Shown one piece after another: positions 53,405 to 62,579 of a DNA stretch of 64,000 nucleotides (its first letter is position 1; each line of letters starts with the position of its first letter). The stretch spans positions 20,363,295-20,427,294 of the forward strand of contig CP154956.1 in assembly GCA_039621445.1 (NCBI GenBank). Reading direction: 5' to 3'. This DNA is from Euglena gracilis (taxonomy: Eukaryota; Euglenida; Euglenophyceae; Euglenales). The translations under genes and the position numbers were made by a program. The notes under the pieces were generated by a model that was given only the letters and a program-made list of their open reading frames with translations, had not been told where the DNA came from and did no database searches.

Positions 53405-53893
53405 TTACTTTTGAAAGGGTATGGGGCTGCCAAGCCCACTGGTAAACTTGGGGGGTTCTTGGGGCCACACCCTTGACCCCCTGAGGGGCGGTGTGATTGA
53501 GAAATGGTGGGGATGGTTTGTTTGACTTTTTATGCCCCCCATGGGCTGTGGGGTTTGGATGCTGATGCCTTGGCCTTTGTTCCAGCGACTTTTGTGGATG
53601 CAGATGCCTTCATAGCCGGTGGTGTCGTCATGGCCTGTTGTGCCTTCACGGCCTGTGCGGTTGTTCGAATTTCCCCGAGGCAGACCGAGAGGGGAGGAAG
53701 GGACACCGAGGGCGAAGCACAAAAACCAAGTGAGGTCGTGCCTTGTTTGCCGGCAGTTTGGAGCCCGAGATGTCGGCTGCCATAGCCCCGATTGAAAACG
53801 TTGTGTGTTTTGGATTGTTGACCCCCATGGCCCTTGTTGCAATGGCCGTAGTGGCCGGCTGGTTGTTGTCTCTGCCGGGTCCATGGCCATCAC
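53405..53893 (-). CDS. Element C gag-like segment, proximal duplicate
   Basis: A 162-codon minus-strand frame, repeated almost identically at 54522-55010. It reads MMAMDPAETTTSRPLRPLQQ and is Gln/Pro/Thr-rich with no domain. In the middle it runs through sequence resembling a terminal repeat, so part of the frame may be insertion-derived. Probably gag-region sequence rather than a host gene. Confidence 0.35.
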   Translation of the reverse strand: MMAMDPAETTTSRPLRPLQQGPWGSTIQNTQRFQSGLWQPTSRAPNCRQTRHDLTWFLCFALGVPSSPLGLPRGNSNNRTGREGTTGHDDTTGYEGICIHKSRWNKGQGISIQTPQPMGGIKSQTNHPHHFSITPPLRGSRVWPQEPPKFTSGLGSPIPFQK

Positions 53894-54153
53894 TTTAGGG
53901 GTTTTGGTTTTTGAAAGTTTCTTTTTTTGGGAAATTTCTTTTTTTTGGAGGGGGCAGCCACGGTTCGCCCAAGGCGACCCGCGCCGTCAGGCTCTCCAGC
54001 TGCTGCTCCCCCTCGAAGGTCTCCACCGCTGTTCGTCTTGGAAAATGCATCTGTCGTTAAAATCCGGCAGAGAGCTTCGCCAGTTTCTGATTTGAGGTCC
54101 TGCGCGCGCACCGCTTCTTGGATAATTTGAGTGGGCTGATTGTCTGTTTTCAT
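53890..54153 (-). CDS. Element C gag-like N-terminus, proximal duplicate
   Basis: Minus-strand frame of 87 codons starting MKTDNQPTQIIQEAVRAQDL, with a basic C-terminus KKKKFPKKRNFQKPKPLK. It begins just inside the left terminal repeat, as the first gene of a DIRS element should. The distal duplicate is 55007-55270. Confidence 0.45.
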   Translation of the reverse strand: MKTDNQPTQIIQEAVRAQDLKSETGEALCRILTTDAFSKTNSGGDLRGGAAAGEPDGAGRLGRTVAAPSKKKKFPKKRNFQKPKPLK

Positions 54154-55006
54154 CTCAAAATAGATAAGGTGTTCGTTCCTGTCTTCTAGGTGTCGAAGGG
54201 CAAATTAACAGTCAGCCAACTCCGGAGAAAAAAAGGTACAAAGCGGGGCGTCCCAAACCACCAAGAGCGATCCTGGCAGCACCGCCAGCGAGCAAGGCAT
54301 GGCCTTAGAAGCGCAAATTTCGGAGCCCGAGGCCTCAACAACGCTGCCGGCAAGGAGCCCGAGCGGAGCCCGAGGTGTCTCTTCGTGTTCGCTGTCCCTC
54401 CACCACCCCTCCCGGTCTGCCTCTTGACTTCCTTGAAACTATGAAAGTCTCCATTGAATTCTTTTTGATCTGGGACGCCATGCCCATTGAAAATCTTGGG
54501 GGGCCTCTGAGGGCCACTACTTTACTTTTGAAAGGGTATGGGGCTGCCAAGCCCACTGGTAAACTTGGGGGGTTCTTGGGGCCACACCCTTGACCCCCTG
54601 AGGGGCGGTGTGATTGAGAAATGGTGGGGATGGTTTGTTTGACTTTTTATGCCCCCCATGGGCTGTGGGGTTTGGATGCTGATGCCTTGGCCTTTGTTCC
54701 AGCGACTTTTGTGGATGCAGATGCCTTCATAGCCGGTGGTGTCGTCATGGCCTGTTGTGCCTTCACGGCCTGTGCGGTTGTTCGAATTTCCCCGAGGCAG
54801 ACCGAGAGGGGAGGAAGGGACACCGAGGGCGAAGCACAAAAACCAAGTGAGGTCGTGCCTTGTTTGCCGGCAGTTTGGAGCCCGAGATGTCGGCTGCCAT
54901 AGCCCCGATTGAAAACGTTGTGTGTTTTGGATTGTTGACCCCCATGGCCCTTGTTGCAATGGCCGTAGTGGCCCGCTGGTTGTTGTCTCTGCCGGGTCCA
55001 TGGCCA

Positions 55007-55270
55007 TCACTTTAGGGGTTTTGGTTTTTGAAAGTTTCTTTTTTTGGGAAATTTCTTTTTTTTGGAGGGGGCAGCCACGGTTCGCCCAAGGCGACCCGCG
55101 CCGTCAGGCTCTCCAGCTGCTGCTCCCCCTCGAAGGTCTCCACCGCTGTTCGTCTTGGAAAATGCATCTGTCGTTAAAATCCGGCAGAGAGCTTCGCCAG
55201 TTTCTGATTTGAGGTCCTGCGCGCGCACCGCTTCTTGGATAATTTGAGTGGGCTGATTGTCTGTTTTCAT
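55007..55270 (-). CDS. Element C gag-like N-terminus, distal duplicate
   Basis: Same 87-residue product as 53890-54153. Being nearest the outer left terminal repeat it is probably the original copy. Confidence 0.45.
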   Translation of the reverse strand: MKTDNQPTQIIQEAVRAQDLKSETGEALCRILTTDAFSKTNSGGDLRGGAAAGEPDGAGRLGRTVAAPSKKKKFPKKRNFQKPKPLK

Positions 55271-55547
55271 ATCAAAATAGATAAGGTGCTCGTTCCTGTC
55301 TTCTGGGTGTCGAAGGGCAAATTAACAGTCAGCCAACTCCGGCGAAAAAAAAGTACAACGCGGGGCGTCCCAAACCACCAAGAGCGATCCTGGCAGCACC
55401 GCCAGCGAGCAAGGCATGGCCTTAGAAGCGCAAATTTCGGAGCCCGAGGCCTCAACAACGCTGCCGGCAAGGAGCCCGAGCGGAGCCCGAGGTGTCTCTT
55501 CGTGTTCGCTGTCCCTCCACCACCCCTCCCGGTCTGCCTCTTGGGAG

Positions 55548-57140
55548 TGGGAAACAGGGTGGCAGGCCCAACCACTCCGCAAATTAGAGAATGAGTTTCC
55601 GACAGGCCTCCAAGACAGAGCGGGAAGTCCTCATCGCCGTCAGCTCCGGAAACAGCCAACCCATTTGCAGTAAGAGCCTGCCTCGTGGGAGTTCGATTGG
55701 CCGGTCCAAGTGGTGGGTTTGGTGTCCCCCCCCCTTAAAAGTGAGGCGGTGGGGGAAAATGTGAAAATATAGGCCAATCGAGTGAGTATCCAAAATGAAA
55801 CCAGGGAAAAAATTTTCTTCAAGAAAACAACACCACAATCCAGCAGGAGAATAATTGCAGGCGCAAAAAAACCAACAGGATGTGCACGATGGCAAGCTCG
55901 TCGACTGTTAATGAAACAAATGCGAAGCTGTAAACTTCTCTGACAGCAAAGCTTGCTGGGTGAGGAAACACAAAATCCATTCACAAAAGCAACAAAAAAA
56001 AACACATCAAGACCCAACAGAACGCGATTCTCACCAAAATTGGTGTAAAATGCAAATGCTCAATCATCCCAAACATCACCATCGTAAACGTGGTCGCAAA
56101 CCAAACCCAACAAAGATCTCTTCGCGCTTCAGATCAACTTTAAACAGAAATCCAGTGTCCAGATAAAATGCGCCATGTATGCCACACTGTGGATTATGAA
56201 ATATCATCTGTTCAGATATTTTGGGATGTCAAAAAGGATTTGACGGAAAAAATCAGAACATTTCCAGAATTGATCTTTCCCCAAGTTCAGCCGCGAAAAG
56301 AAAAAAATGCAAACAAATCATGATCCGCAGGAGAATTCGGCGGACACAATGGGGGGAGGGTTAGCCCCAGGGTGTTAGGGTGTTGAGTGAGAAGGGGGGA
56401 GGGGGGTGGTCCTGGGGGTCGGTTTTTTTTGAGGGCTTCAAAAAAAGCCTGAAATTGTGTTTTCAGGTGTTTTTTTCCTCACTAAATTGACATTTTTTTT
56501 CATTTTTTCCACCAAATCGACAAAAACAGATAAATCTGCCAGCATGAAGCGCCGGGGAAGAAAACTTTTTGGTTCCATGGGACCAGGGGGGGGGGTGGTT
56601 GGACCCCCCTCCCATCCTCCCTGGACAAAGCCAACCCTTACTTAATACCCTGGTTAATTCTCATCCACCGAGAAGATGACAATAATGCAGAGGGTCAGTG
56701 AACCCATGTCAGTGTTCGTTTGTGGTATCCACCAATGACGTTGGCGATTGACCTGAGAAATGAGACTGGATCTTGGAGGACAGGCTTCTTTCATACTCTG
56801 GTAACTTGGTAATTTGACAACATGAAATTGGGGATAAACGAGATTCTGAGAATGTTAAGAATTTGCACATGCACACGCGCGCACACGCATCCACACCAGG
56901 AGGGATTTTGCAAAAAGGCACCTGAAAATATGCAAAAAATGTGGGAAAAAACAAAAAACGCAAATGAATGTTGCATATGTGAATTCCTTTAGGAGCTCCT
57001 TGCAGTTGTACACTTTATTGCTGGAGAGTAAAAATTTCGCCAGAGATTTTTTTCTTCTTCAATTTGCAAAATATTTGCAATAAGATGAAAGAAAGCCAAA
57101 AGAATTCACTTATGTTCCATTTTGCAGCTACGGTCCCACC
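55548..57140. other. Flank of the retroelement nest
   Basis: Includes another decayed terminal-repeat-like piece (55640-55690, with TTTGCAGTAAGAGCC) and then AT-rich, repeat-poor DNA with a G/C foldback at 56585-56610. No gene is supported. Confidence 0.45.
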
Positions 57141-57543
57141 CATGTCCCCATGTCCCACCCCGCAACTACAATCAATATGAAAATTGGTCTTAAATTATTT
57201 ATTGTGCAGCTCCCACTTTTCTGGCAGCAGAGAAAATTGTGCAATCGCCAGAAAAATGGAAACCCAAATATGCAGAAAATGCAAAAAAATGAGATTTTTT
57301 CACAAATTAAATTGCAAAAAAAAGCAAATTAAAAACTTGCATATCCCCCCCTGTACGCGCACAATGCAAAAAAAAAAAACAATGCTCGTCGACCTATCAA
57401 AGACCACACACATGACTGACCAATATTGTTCCACAAGCAAAAAGGTCCACACCTGCGTCACGACTGGCTGGCGAACTTGGACCCTCCGCAGCCTTTGCTC
57501 TTTCACTTTGCGAATGCTGCACCACACTTGCTGGGGCTGAGGA

Positions 57544-57632
57544 AAAGCAGAAAACAAACCCATGGCCGAACAGCAGCCCGTTCGGTCACCCATGACCGAA
57601 CAGCAGCCCGGTCATGTTCGGTCATGTTTGCC
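57544..57632. repeat. Short GACCGAACAGCAGCCCGTT repeat
   Basis: CCGAACAGCAGCCC occurs at 57567 and 57595 (28-base offset) and ends in TCATGTTCGGTCATG, a small inverted duplication. No coding meaning is evident. Confidence 0.6.
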
Positions 57633-58019
57633 CAGACGAGACCGGCCTCCTCGGTGCCATGGGCCGTGCTGGATTTGTTTGTTGTTCCATCGGCTGCCAA
57701 TACACATTTGCTTATCTGCCGGTATTGTGCCATCTTGCACGTGCGTGATGTGCTGACGTTGCTGACCACACCAGGGCCTTTTGTTCATTGATGCTGCATC
57801 AAAGCCACGAGGCAGTCGTCATCATCAAAAAGAACAGGTGAGAATTCAACAAGACCAGGGTTTGGCTGGAAAATGCCCCCACTTGGCTGCATTGTTTGTA
57901 GAATAATACAACACCATATTCCTGGACAAACTTCACTTCCAACATAACTTATTAAAAAAAAATGCATCAATACCTCTTTCCTCCGCGTTTGGGAGGGGAA
58001 AGAACACAGCTGAAAATGG

Positions 58020-59240
58020 AACAAGCACCTGTTTAAATGTGAGGTCTCCACCTTAAGCAACGCATCTCGCATTTAAAGCTTTTTTTTTCGCTGTTGGCGT
58101 GCGCATTTGTCAAATCGACATTTTACTTTTTGTGGAAGTGAAAGCACCTGGCTCCTTCTCAAAACCAAAATTACGTAATGAGGATGCAATGTGGTGCCGA
58201 GCACGCGAAGATGGAAGCAGGTATTTGAAAATTAGGGTGCCTCAGGGCAGTTGTAACTACAGCACACAAGATACAAAACACCCAGCATGGGAGTTTTGAA
58301 CCTTCCAATGTGTGCCTCATCGATATGGAATAGGTCTGGAAAAAATTGGGGAAGGTGTGAATAACCTGAAAAGATCCGCTAAACCTTAACTTTGCGAAAA
58401 GTTGCTCGGTGTGGGCAAATATGCAAATGGTCGGTGTGCGCAAATGCACATACATTTGTAATGCAACTGTGGGAACAGGCCACGTGCGCAAGCTGAAATT
58501 TGGTGCGATTGTTATTTAGTTTGCGCGAATGCGCAAACAGTCTGTCTGGTCGGCTTGAGCATCTGCGCATACCGACCACTGTGCAAATTCGCACATGCCA
58601 TTTAGAGGGTACGGCATTGCTGCAGTTTGGAAATCCTTAAATGCGAGATATTTTGCTGAATTCAAATGGAGCAAAAAGACCAGCCATCTGCCTGATTTGG
58701 GCAAGGCCAATGCAAAAGCATTTTTGATCCCTGAAACGCCAAAATAAACGGCCATTCCAGGTTTTATCCTGAAAATAATTTTGAAGGCGCCCTCCACCCC
58801 CAGTTTTTTTAGTCCGAAAATGAGGCAATACATTGGCTGGAAAAAAAATGGGTGTATCAGATGACTTGAAAACCTGGTCTGCAGGAGGAGACACAATGCA
58901 AAACACCAACACGCTTCATTTGTCTCTCAATCATTTGTCCCAAAAACACATCCACTTTGAGCACAACACCTCCACACTGCTCTCATCCTCTTCTCTTGCT
59001 CTGCTTTTTGTATACAAAATTCCAATCCTTTTATAACCAACTCCAAAAACCTCCACAACATGCCGCAAAACTTCAAAAGCAAAGGGGTGGGCCTGGCGCT
59101 GGCAGTTGGACAAAGAACGAACCGGGCTTTTCGTGTATTTTTGGTAACTTTTTTCATCAAAGAGGGCATTCCAGGCTGTACTGCGCATCAACAGACAGAC
59201 ATGCCTGACACACAAATTGATGCTGGGAAACTTGGGGGCA
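58020..59240. repeat. Dispersed CGCA-palindrome repeat family, copy 5
   Basis: Carries CATCTCGCATTTAAAG (58060), GTTTGCGCGAATGCGCAAAC (58518-58537), the ATTGCTGCAGTTTGGAAATC block, the ATGAGGC/CATTGGCTG block (58820-58840) and the CCTCCACAACATGCCGCAAA block (59050). This is the longest copy and the best guide to the family consensus. Confidence 0.65.
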
Positions 59241-59694
59241 TTTTTTTTTGCAATTGTCAGACAGATGTCTCTTGGGCAACTGATCTCGCATCTGATCTCG
59301 TAAATGAAAACCGTTTTTGGTCTTTTCCATTTTGTGCTTCCTGGATTCAGAACTGGGTTTCAACTGCTGGTTACTCGCTGGCCGTCCTGAAATTGAGCAC
59401 CACCATGTTCCAGCTGAAACGTGAGAAAAACAGAACCTTGGTGTGTTTCATCCTTGGGACCTGCAACATTTTTTACAGGTGGAAACAGGACTCTTTCATC
59501 AGTGATTGGTGGAGGGGACAAAGAGCGCAGAAAGATTGTCACCAGTTGACTTCTGTTTGAATTCATTTCTGTTGACCCTCTGTCACACCCACAAGGCAAT
59601 GCAAAGTCCATTTGCGCGATTGCACAAATGGATCACTCAAAACGATTGAAGAACCTCCATTCCACCCTATCTTTTTTTAAAAAAAAATACTGAC

Positions 59695-59895
59695 ATGATT
59701 TGTTTGTGCAACTGCGTAATTGGTCCAATTGTTGTCGTAATTGGCGCAGTTGTGCAAGGGAGCACTTGCGCAGTTGTGTAAATACAATCTGCGCAATTGC
59801 ACAGGCGGTCTATTTGCAAAACGGGCACAACTGCGCAAATGGTCGTTTGAAAAGTTGTCCAACTGGTCCCCTTGCGCAGTTGCGAAGGTTTAATG
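59695..59895. repeat. Degenerate TTGCGCAGTTGTG repeats
   Basis: Roughly nine imperfect copies of GCGCAGTTGTG/GCGCAATTG words spaced by 15-25 bases. Related in sequence to the TGCGCA palindromes. Confidence 0.6.
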
Positions 59896-60296
59896 TTCCA
59901 AAAAAAACAATGGCTTCGTGGATGCTGTGGTTCCACGCTGTGCTTGCCCCGAGGTCCCCGGCTGTCAATGTTCAAATTTAAAAGCTGGCTAATGCACCTT
60001 GAGAAAGGAAGAAATCTCTGCGATGCAGGAGAGGAATCCCTGCGGTTTCATGGCATGTCTTCCAGCTCCAACTCCTATTTTTGCGTCTTATTTTCCCTCA
60101 TTTGGGAGGTCATTCCTGGAGGTTCCCAATTTGGCGATGTGTTCCGGAAAATCACAACTCCAAAACTTGCACCGTTCCCCCAGGTGTCACCACTGGAAAA
60201 TTGTGAAAATCAACAAATGGAGGGCCAGTGTGTAACCAGCAGTTCAAAAACCTGGACCCCAACCTTCCAAAAACAAAAAAAGTTCAAAAATTTTGA

Positions 60297-60324
60297 GTCG
60301 GTGTGCACATATGCGCACACCGAC
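60297..60324. repeat. 28-bp palindrome of the TGCGCA class
   Basis: GTCGGTGTGCACATATGCGC then ACACCGAC, a near-perfect palindrome followed, as at 5.8 kb, by a short A-run and CTTAAATGCGAGAT. Confidence 0.8.
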
Positions 60325-60599
60325 ACAAAAAAAAACCTTAAATGCGAGATACGTGTGCTAATTCCATGATTTCTTCGTGAATCCAGATATTTTTTTTGGC
60401 AATGTGCGTGAAATGCGGATGTCACCGTTTTTGGAGATACTGACAGACTCAGAAAAAAGGATGAAAAGAATTTCTTTTGGTTGCATTTTTCAGCATTTTG
60501 GGAGTTCTTGTCGTAGTCTTTATTATCCCCACAAATGTAGCCCTTAGCCCTGCCTGGCCTGGAGACCACAGGGTGTCCAGACCATGGGGTGTCAAATAA

Positions 60600-61410
60600 T
60601 CTTAGAGTCTCTTATTTAAGCGCACTTCACGTCAAACTGAATATAAATGCTGGTCGCCCCAAAAATGCTGGTGCCCCAACATTTGGGCGCATTAAAAAAA
60701 AACTTTGGACACATGGCCCGGTTTTTTTTTCATTTTTCTTTGACAATTTTTTTTTTCCCTCTCCTGGGTGGGGGGTGCCGGGTTTTTTTGTGAAAATGAA
60801 ATGACCCCTGCTTTTCAGCGAGCATACCAACCAAAGGAAATTCCTGCGGCGCCAAAGGGGTAGATGGAAATTTTTCACCAAAAAAATCGGCGCCCGGCGC
60901 CCCTGGAAATTCTAGAAGACCCTGGTGGGGGGGGGGTCGGACCCCCCACCACCTTAGGGTTTCGGGGATTCCCTAACAGCGCTGCTCTGGGGGTAGGTGG
61001 GTCTCTCAATCTAAAAAGAAATACTCAAATACTCAAAATGAATGGGTTGCCCTTCAAATTCCACTTCTCTCGATATGGTGTGTGTTGGCAAAATGTTTTT
61101 TATGAATCGGGGTATACCCTTATCATTACACAGGAAAGTTTTTCATCTTGAACTTGTTTCTCCTGTGAATTAGGCTTAGGGTCACTAACGGGAAAAAAAA
61201 ACACCCCGTCCCTCAAAGATCACCCTGTCACCCTGGTCACCCAGGGGGGATGAAATACTGAACAAATGTAATTTTCCTGTAGTTTGACATAAAATCTTAT
61301 AATGTTGTTATATAATTAATTAATAATAATAATAATAATAATAAAAATCTTAAAAATATTGCAGCTCAATTCTGTTATGATTTAGGTAAACTTAACCTTA
61401 GATCAGAGCA
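60600..61410. other. Repeat and AT-rich spacer
   Basis: C/G foldbacks at 60925-60955, hairpin GGCGCC words near 60847 and 60891, and an AT-rich tract ending in (TAA)n at 61316-61345. No gene. Confidence 0.5.
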
Positions 61411-61418
61411 AGCTGAAC

Positions 61419-61521
61419 CTGTGATGGACTTTAGCGGCTGGTGGTAGTTGGTGGGCTCCAGAAACTCGTTCAGAATGAAGCTGTCGGGTCGGTCCAGGGA
61501 GCCCTCCAACTCGTCATAAAG
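61419..61521 (-). CDS. Candidate minus-strand exon, unknown protein
   Basis: On the minus strand the exon follows CCCCCCGCCCCCAG and ends before GTTCAG. It reads LYDELEGSLDRPDSFILNEF, then LEPTNYHQPLKSITG, and starts in phase 0. The peptide is well balanced and unlike the low-complexity shadows nearby. An exon ending at 62311 also finishes in phase 0, so the two may be neighbours in one gene. Confidence 0.5.
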
Positions 61522-61885
61522 CTGGGGGCGGGGGGAGGGGTTGATGCTGAGACATGGAATCCTCGTTTCTTTCAGGTGCCCTATGTCAAGGAAAAGCCGT
61601 GTCGACCAGCGGCCAGTCACCAGTGGACACATTTTTCCATTTCAAGCAATTTTTAGGCTATTTTAGGCCATCTTGGTAGCAAAAGCCATTTTAGGCCAGG
61701 CCATTGAGGCCTTTTTGGGACATTTGAGGCCATTTTTAGCCACAAATTGTCTGGCCATCGCCATCATTTTGCCTGTGACTCTCCCTCACTATGATTAAAT
61801 GAGCTTGAGAAAACAAAGAAATGTGTGACTCACCAGGGCCATTATGCCATTTGTTTCAATCATGCCAAACATATGCCATCACCAG

Positions 61886-62003
61886 GGAGCAATCGCCCCC
61901 CCTCTGTTGACGGGGTGAAAATGGCACACGGGCTCCCACTGAGTTCTGTTTGGACCGTGGTCAAAAGCTCGCTGAACCCAGCCAACATTGTCGACCTAAC
62001 CAG
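61886..62003 (+). CDS. Candidate plus-strand exon, unknown protein
   Basis: Follows CCATCACCAG and ends before GTCAGT, a good donor. The frame reads VDGVKMAHGLPLSSVWTVVK then SSLNPANIVDLT. It lies on the strand opposite to the exons at 61419 and 62194, so either two genes interleave here or one of the calls is wrong. Confidence 0.4.
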
Positions 62004-62193
62004 GTCAGTCAGCATTCCAACACCCACAAAGGGGGGGGGGGTGCCGCTTTTCCCCCATCACCAACACTTCATATCACAGCAACCTCTTGTTATTTTTCAG
62101 GTTTTGCGGAACATTATTTGTTCGCCATTTCCCTTCTCAACCCATCCACTTTCCAGTACTCTCTGCTGCTCCCTGTGAACTGAAGCTCCGGCC

Positions 62194-62412
62194 TTAACAA
62201 ACCCAACAGTCCTGCCGTTCCTCAGCGCTGCTCATGGGTCGGCGGAGGAGGCGGGGCCACAACAGCACCGAGTGGCGCACCCGCTTCCACTCGTCCTGGA
62301 AGGAGCTCACCCACAGCGTGTAGGAGGAGAAGGCCAGCATGTTGAACGCCTGCTGCAGCCCCGCCAGGTCTGTCATGTGATCCGCCGGGATGGTCAGGGA
62401 CATGGATTCACT
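62194..62412 (-). CDS. Candidate minus-strand exon, unknown protein
   Basis: Minus-strand frame with MSLTIPADHMTDLAGLQQAF, NMLAFSSYTLW, then VSSFQDEWKRVRHSVLLWPR and a TAA at 62194-62196. Codon endings are strongly G/C, the second-best coding signal in the window. Two interpretations: a terminal exon ending at the TAA, or an exon ending at 62311 before GTGAGC, which would join in phase 0 to the exon at 61521. An upstream acceptor may be AATCAG near 62425. No family is recognised. Confidence 0.5.
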   Translation of the reverse strand, partial: SESMSLTIPADHMTDLAGLQQAFNMLAFSSYTLWVSSFQDEWKRVRHSVLLWPRLLRRPMSSAEERQDCWVC

Positions 62413-62579
62413 TGAATGACCCCCCTGATTCCCTTCGTCACGATCAGTGGACTCCAACATGGCTGTATTTTTCTGAAATGCCTCGAAAAATGTTCGTTAT
62501 GCAAGTTTTGCAGCAAGTGGCTTTTTCCCAGGTTCATCAAATGGTGCGTCCGCAGGCCAATGCTCTGGGCAGTTTGCAA

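Larger units (their letters stand above)
50066..55547 (-). mobile_element. DIRS-type retrotransposon C, minus strand
   Basis: Same family as B. From high to low: left terminal repeat and gag start (present twice, see the 1,117-bp duplication), gag-like region, reverse transcriptase (52660-52110), RNase H (52066-51230), tyrosine recombinase (51100-50170) and a right-end sequence CGTACTCCCTCGAC at 50068. An internal complementary region was not recognised between recombinase and right end, so the 3' part is probably deleted or rearranged. Confidence 0.7.
53314..55547. repeat. 1,117-bp near-perfect tandem duplication
   Basis: 53314-54430 recurs at 54431-55547 at a constant offset of 1,117. Over most of the length I see only a handful of differences, for example GGCCGGCTGG/GGCCCGCTGG, TTTCATCTC/TTTCATATC and CTTCTAGGTG/CTTCTGGGTG. 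The unit holds the left terminal repeat of C (54265-54335 and 55382-55452), the start of the gag-like frame (MKTDNQPTQIIQEAVRAQDL) and an extra terminal-repeat-like piece (53680-53785). Confidence 0.9.

Noticed and set aside
53504-53785. Plus-strand 93-codon frame, repeated identically at 54621-54902
   Set aside because: Its conservation between the two places comes from the recent DNA duplication, not from selection on a protein.
59060-59560. 166-codon plus-strand frame
   Set aside because: It begins inside the CGCA-palindrome repeat family and has no motif. Length alone is not convincing here, though it is the longest unexplained frame in that region.
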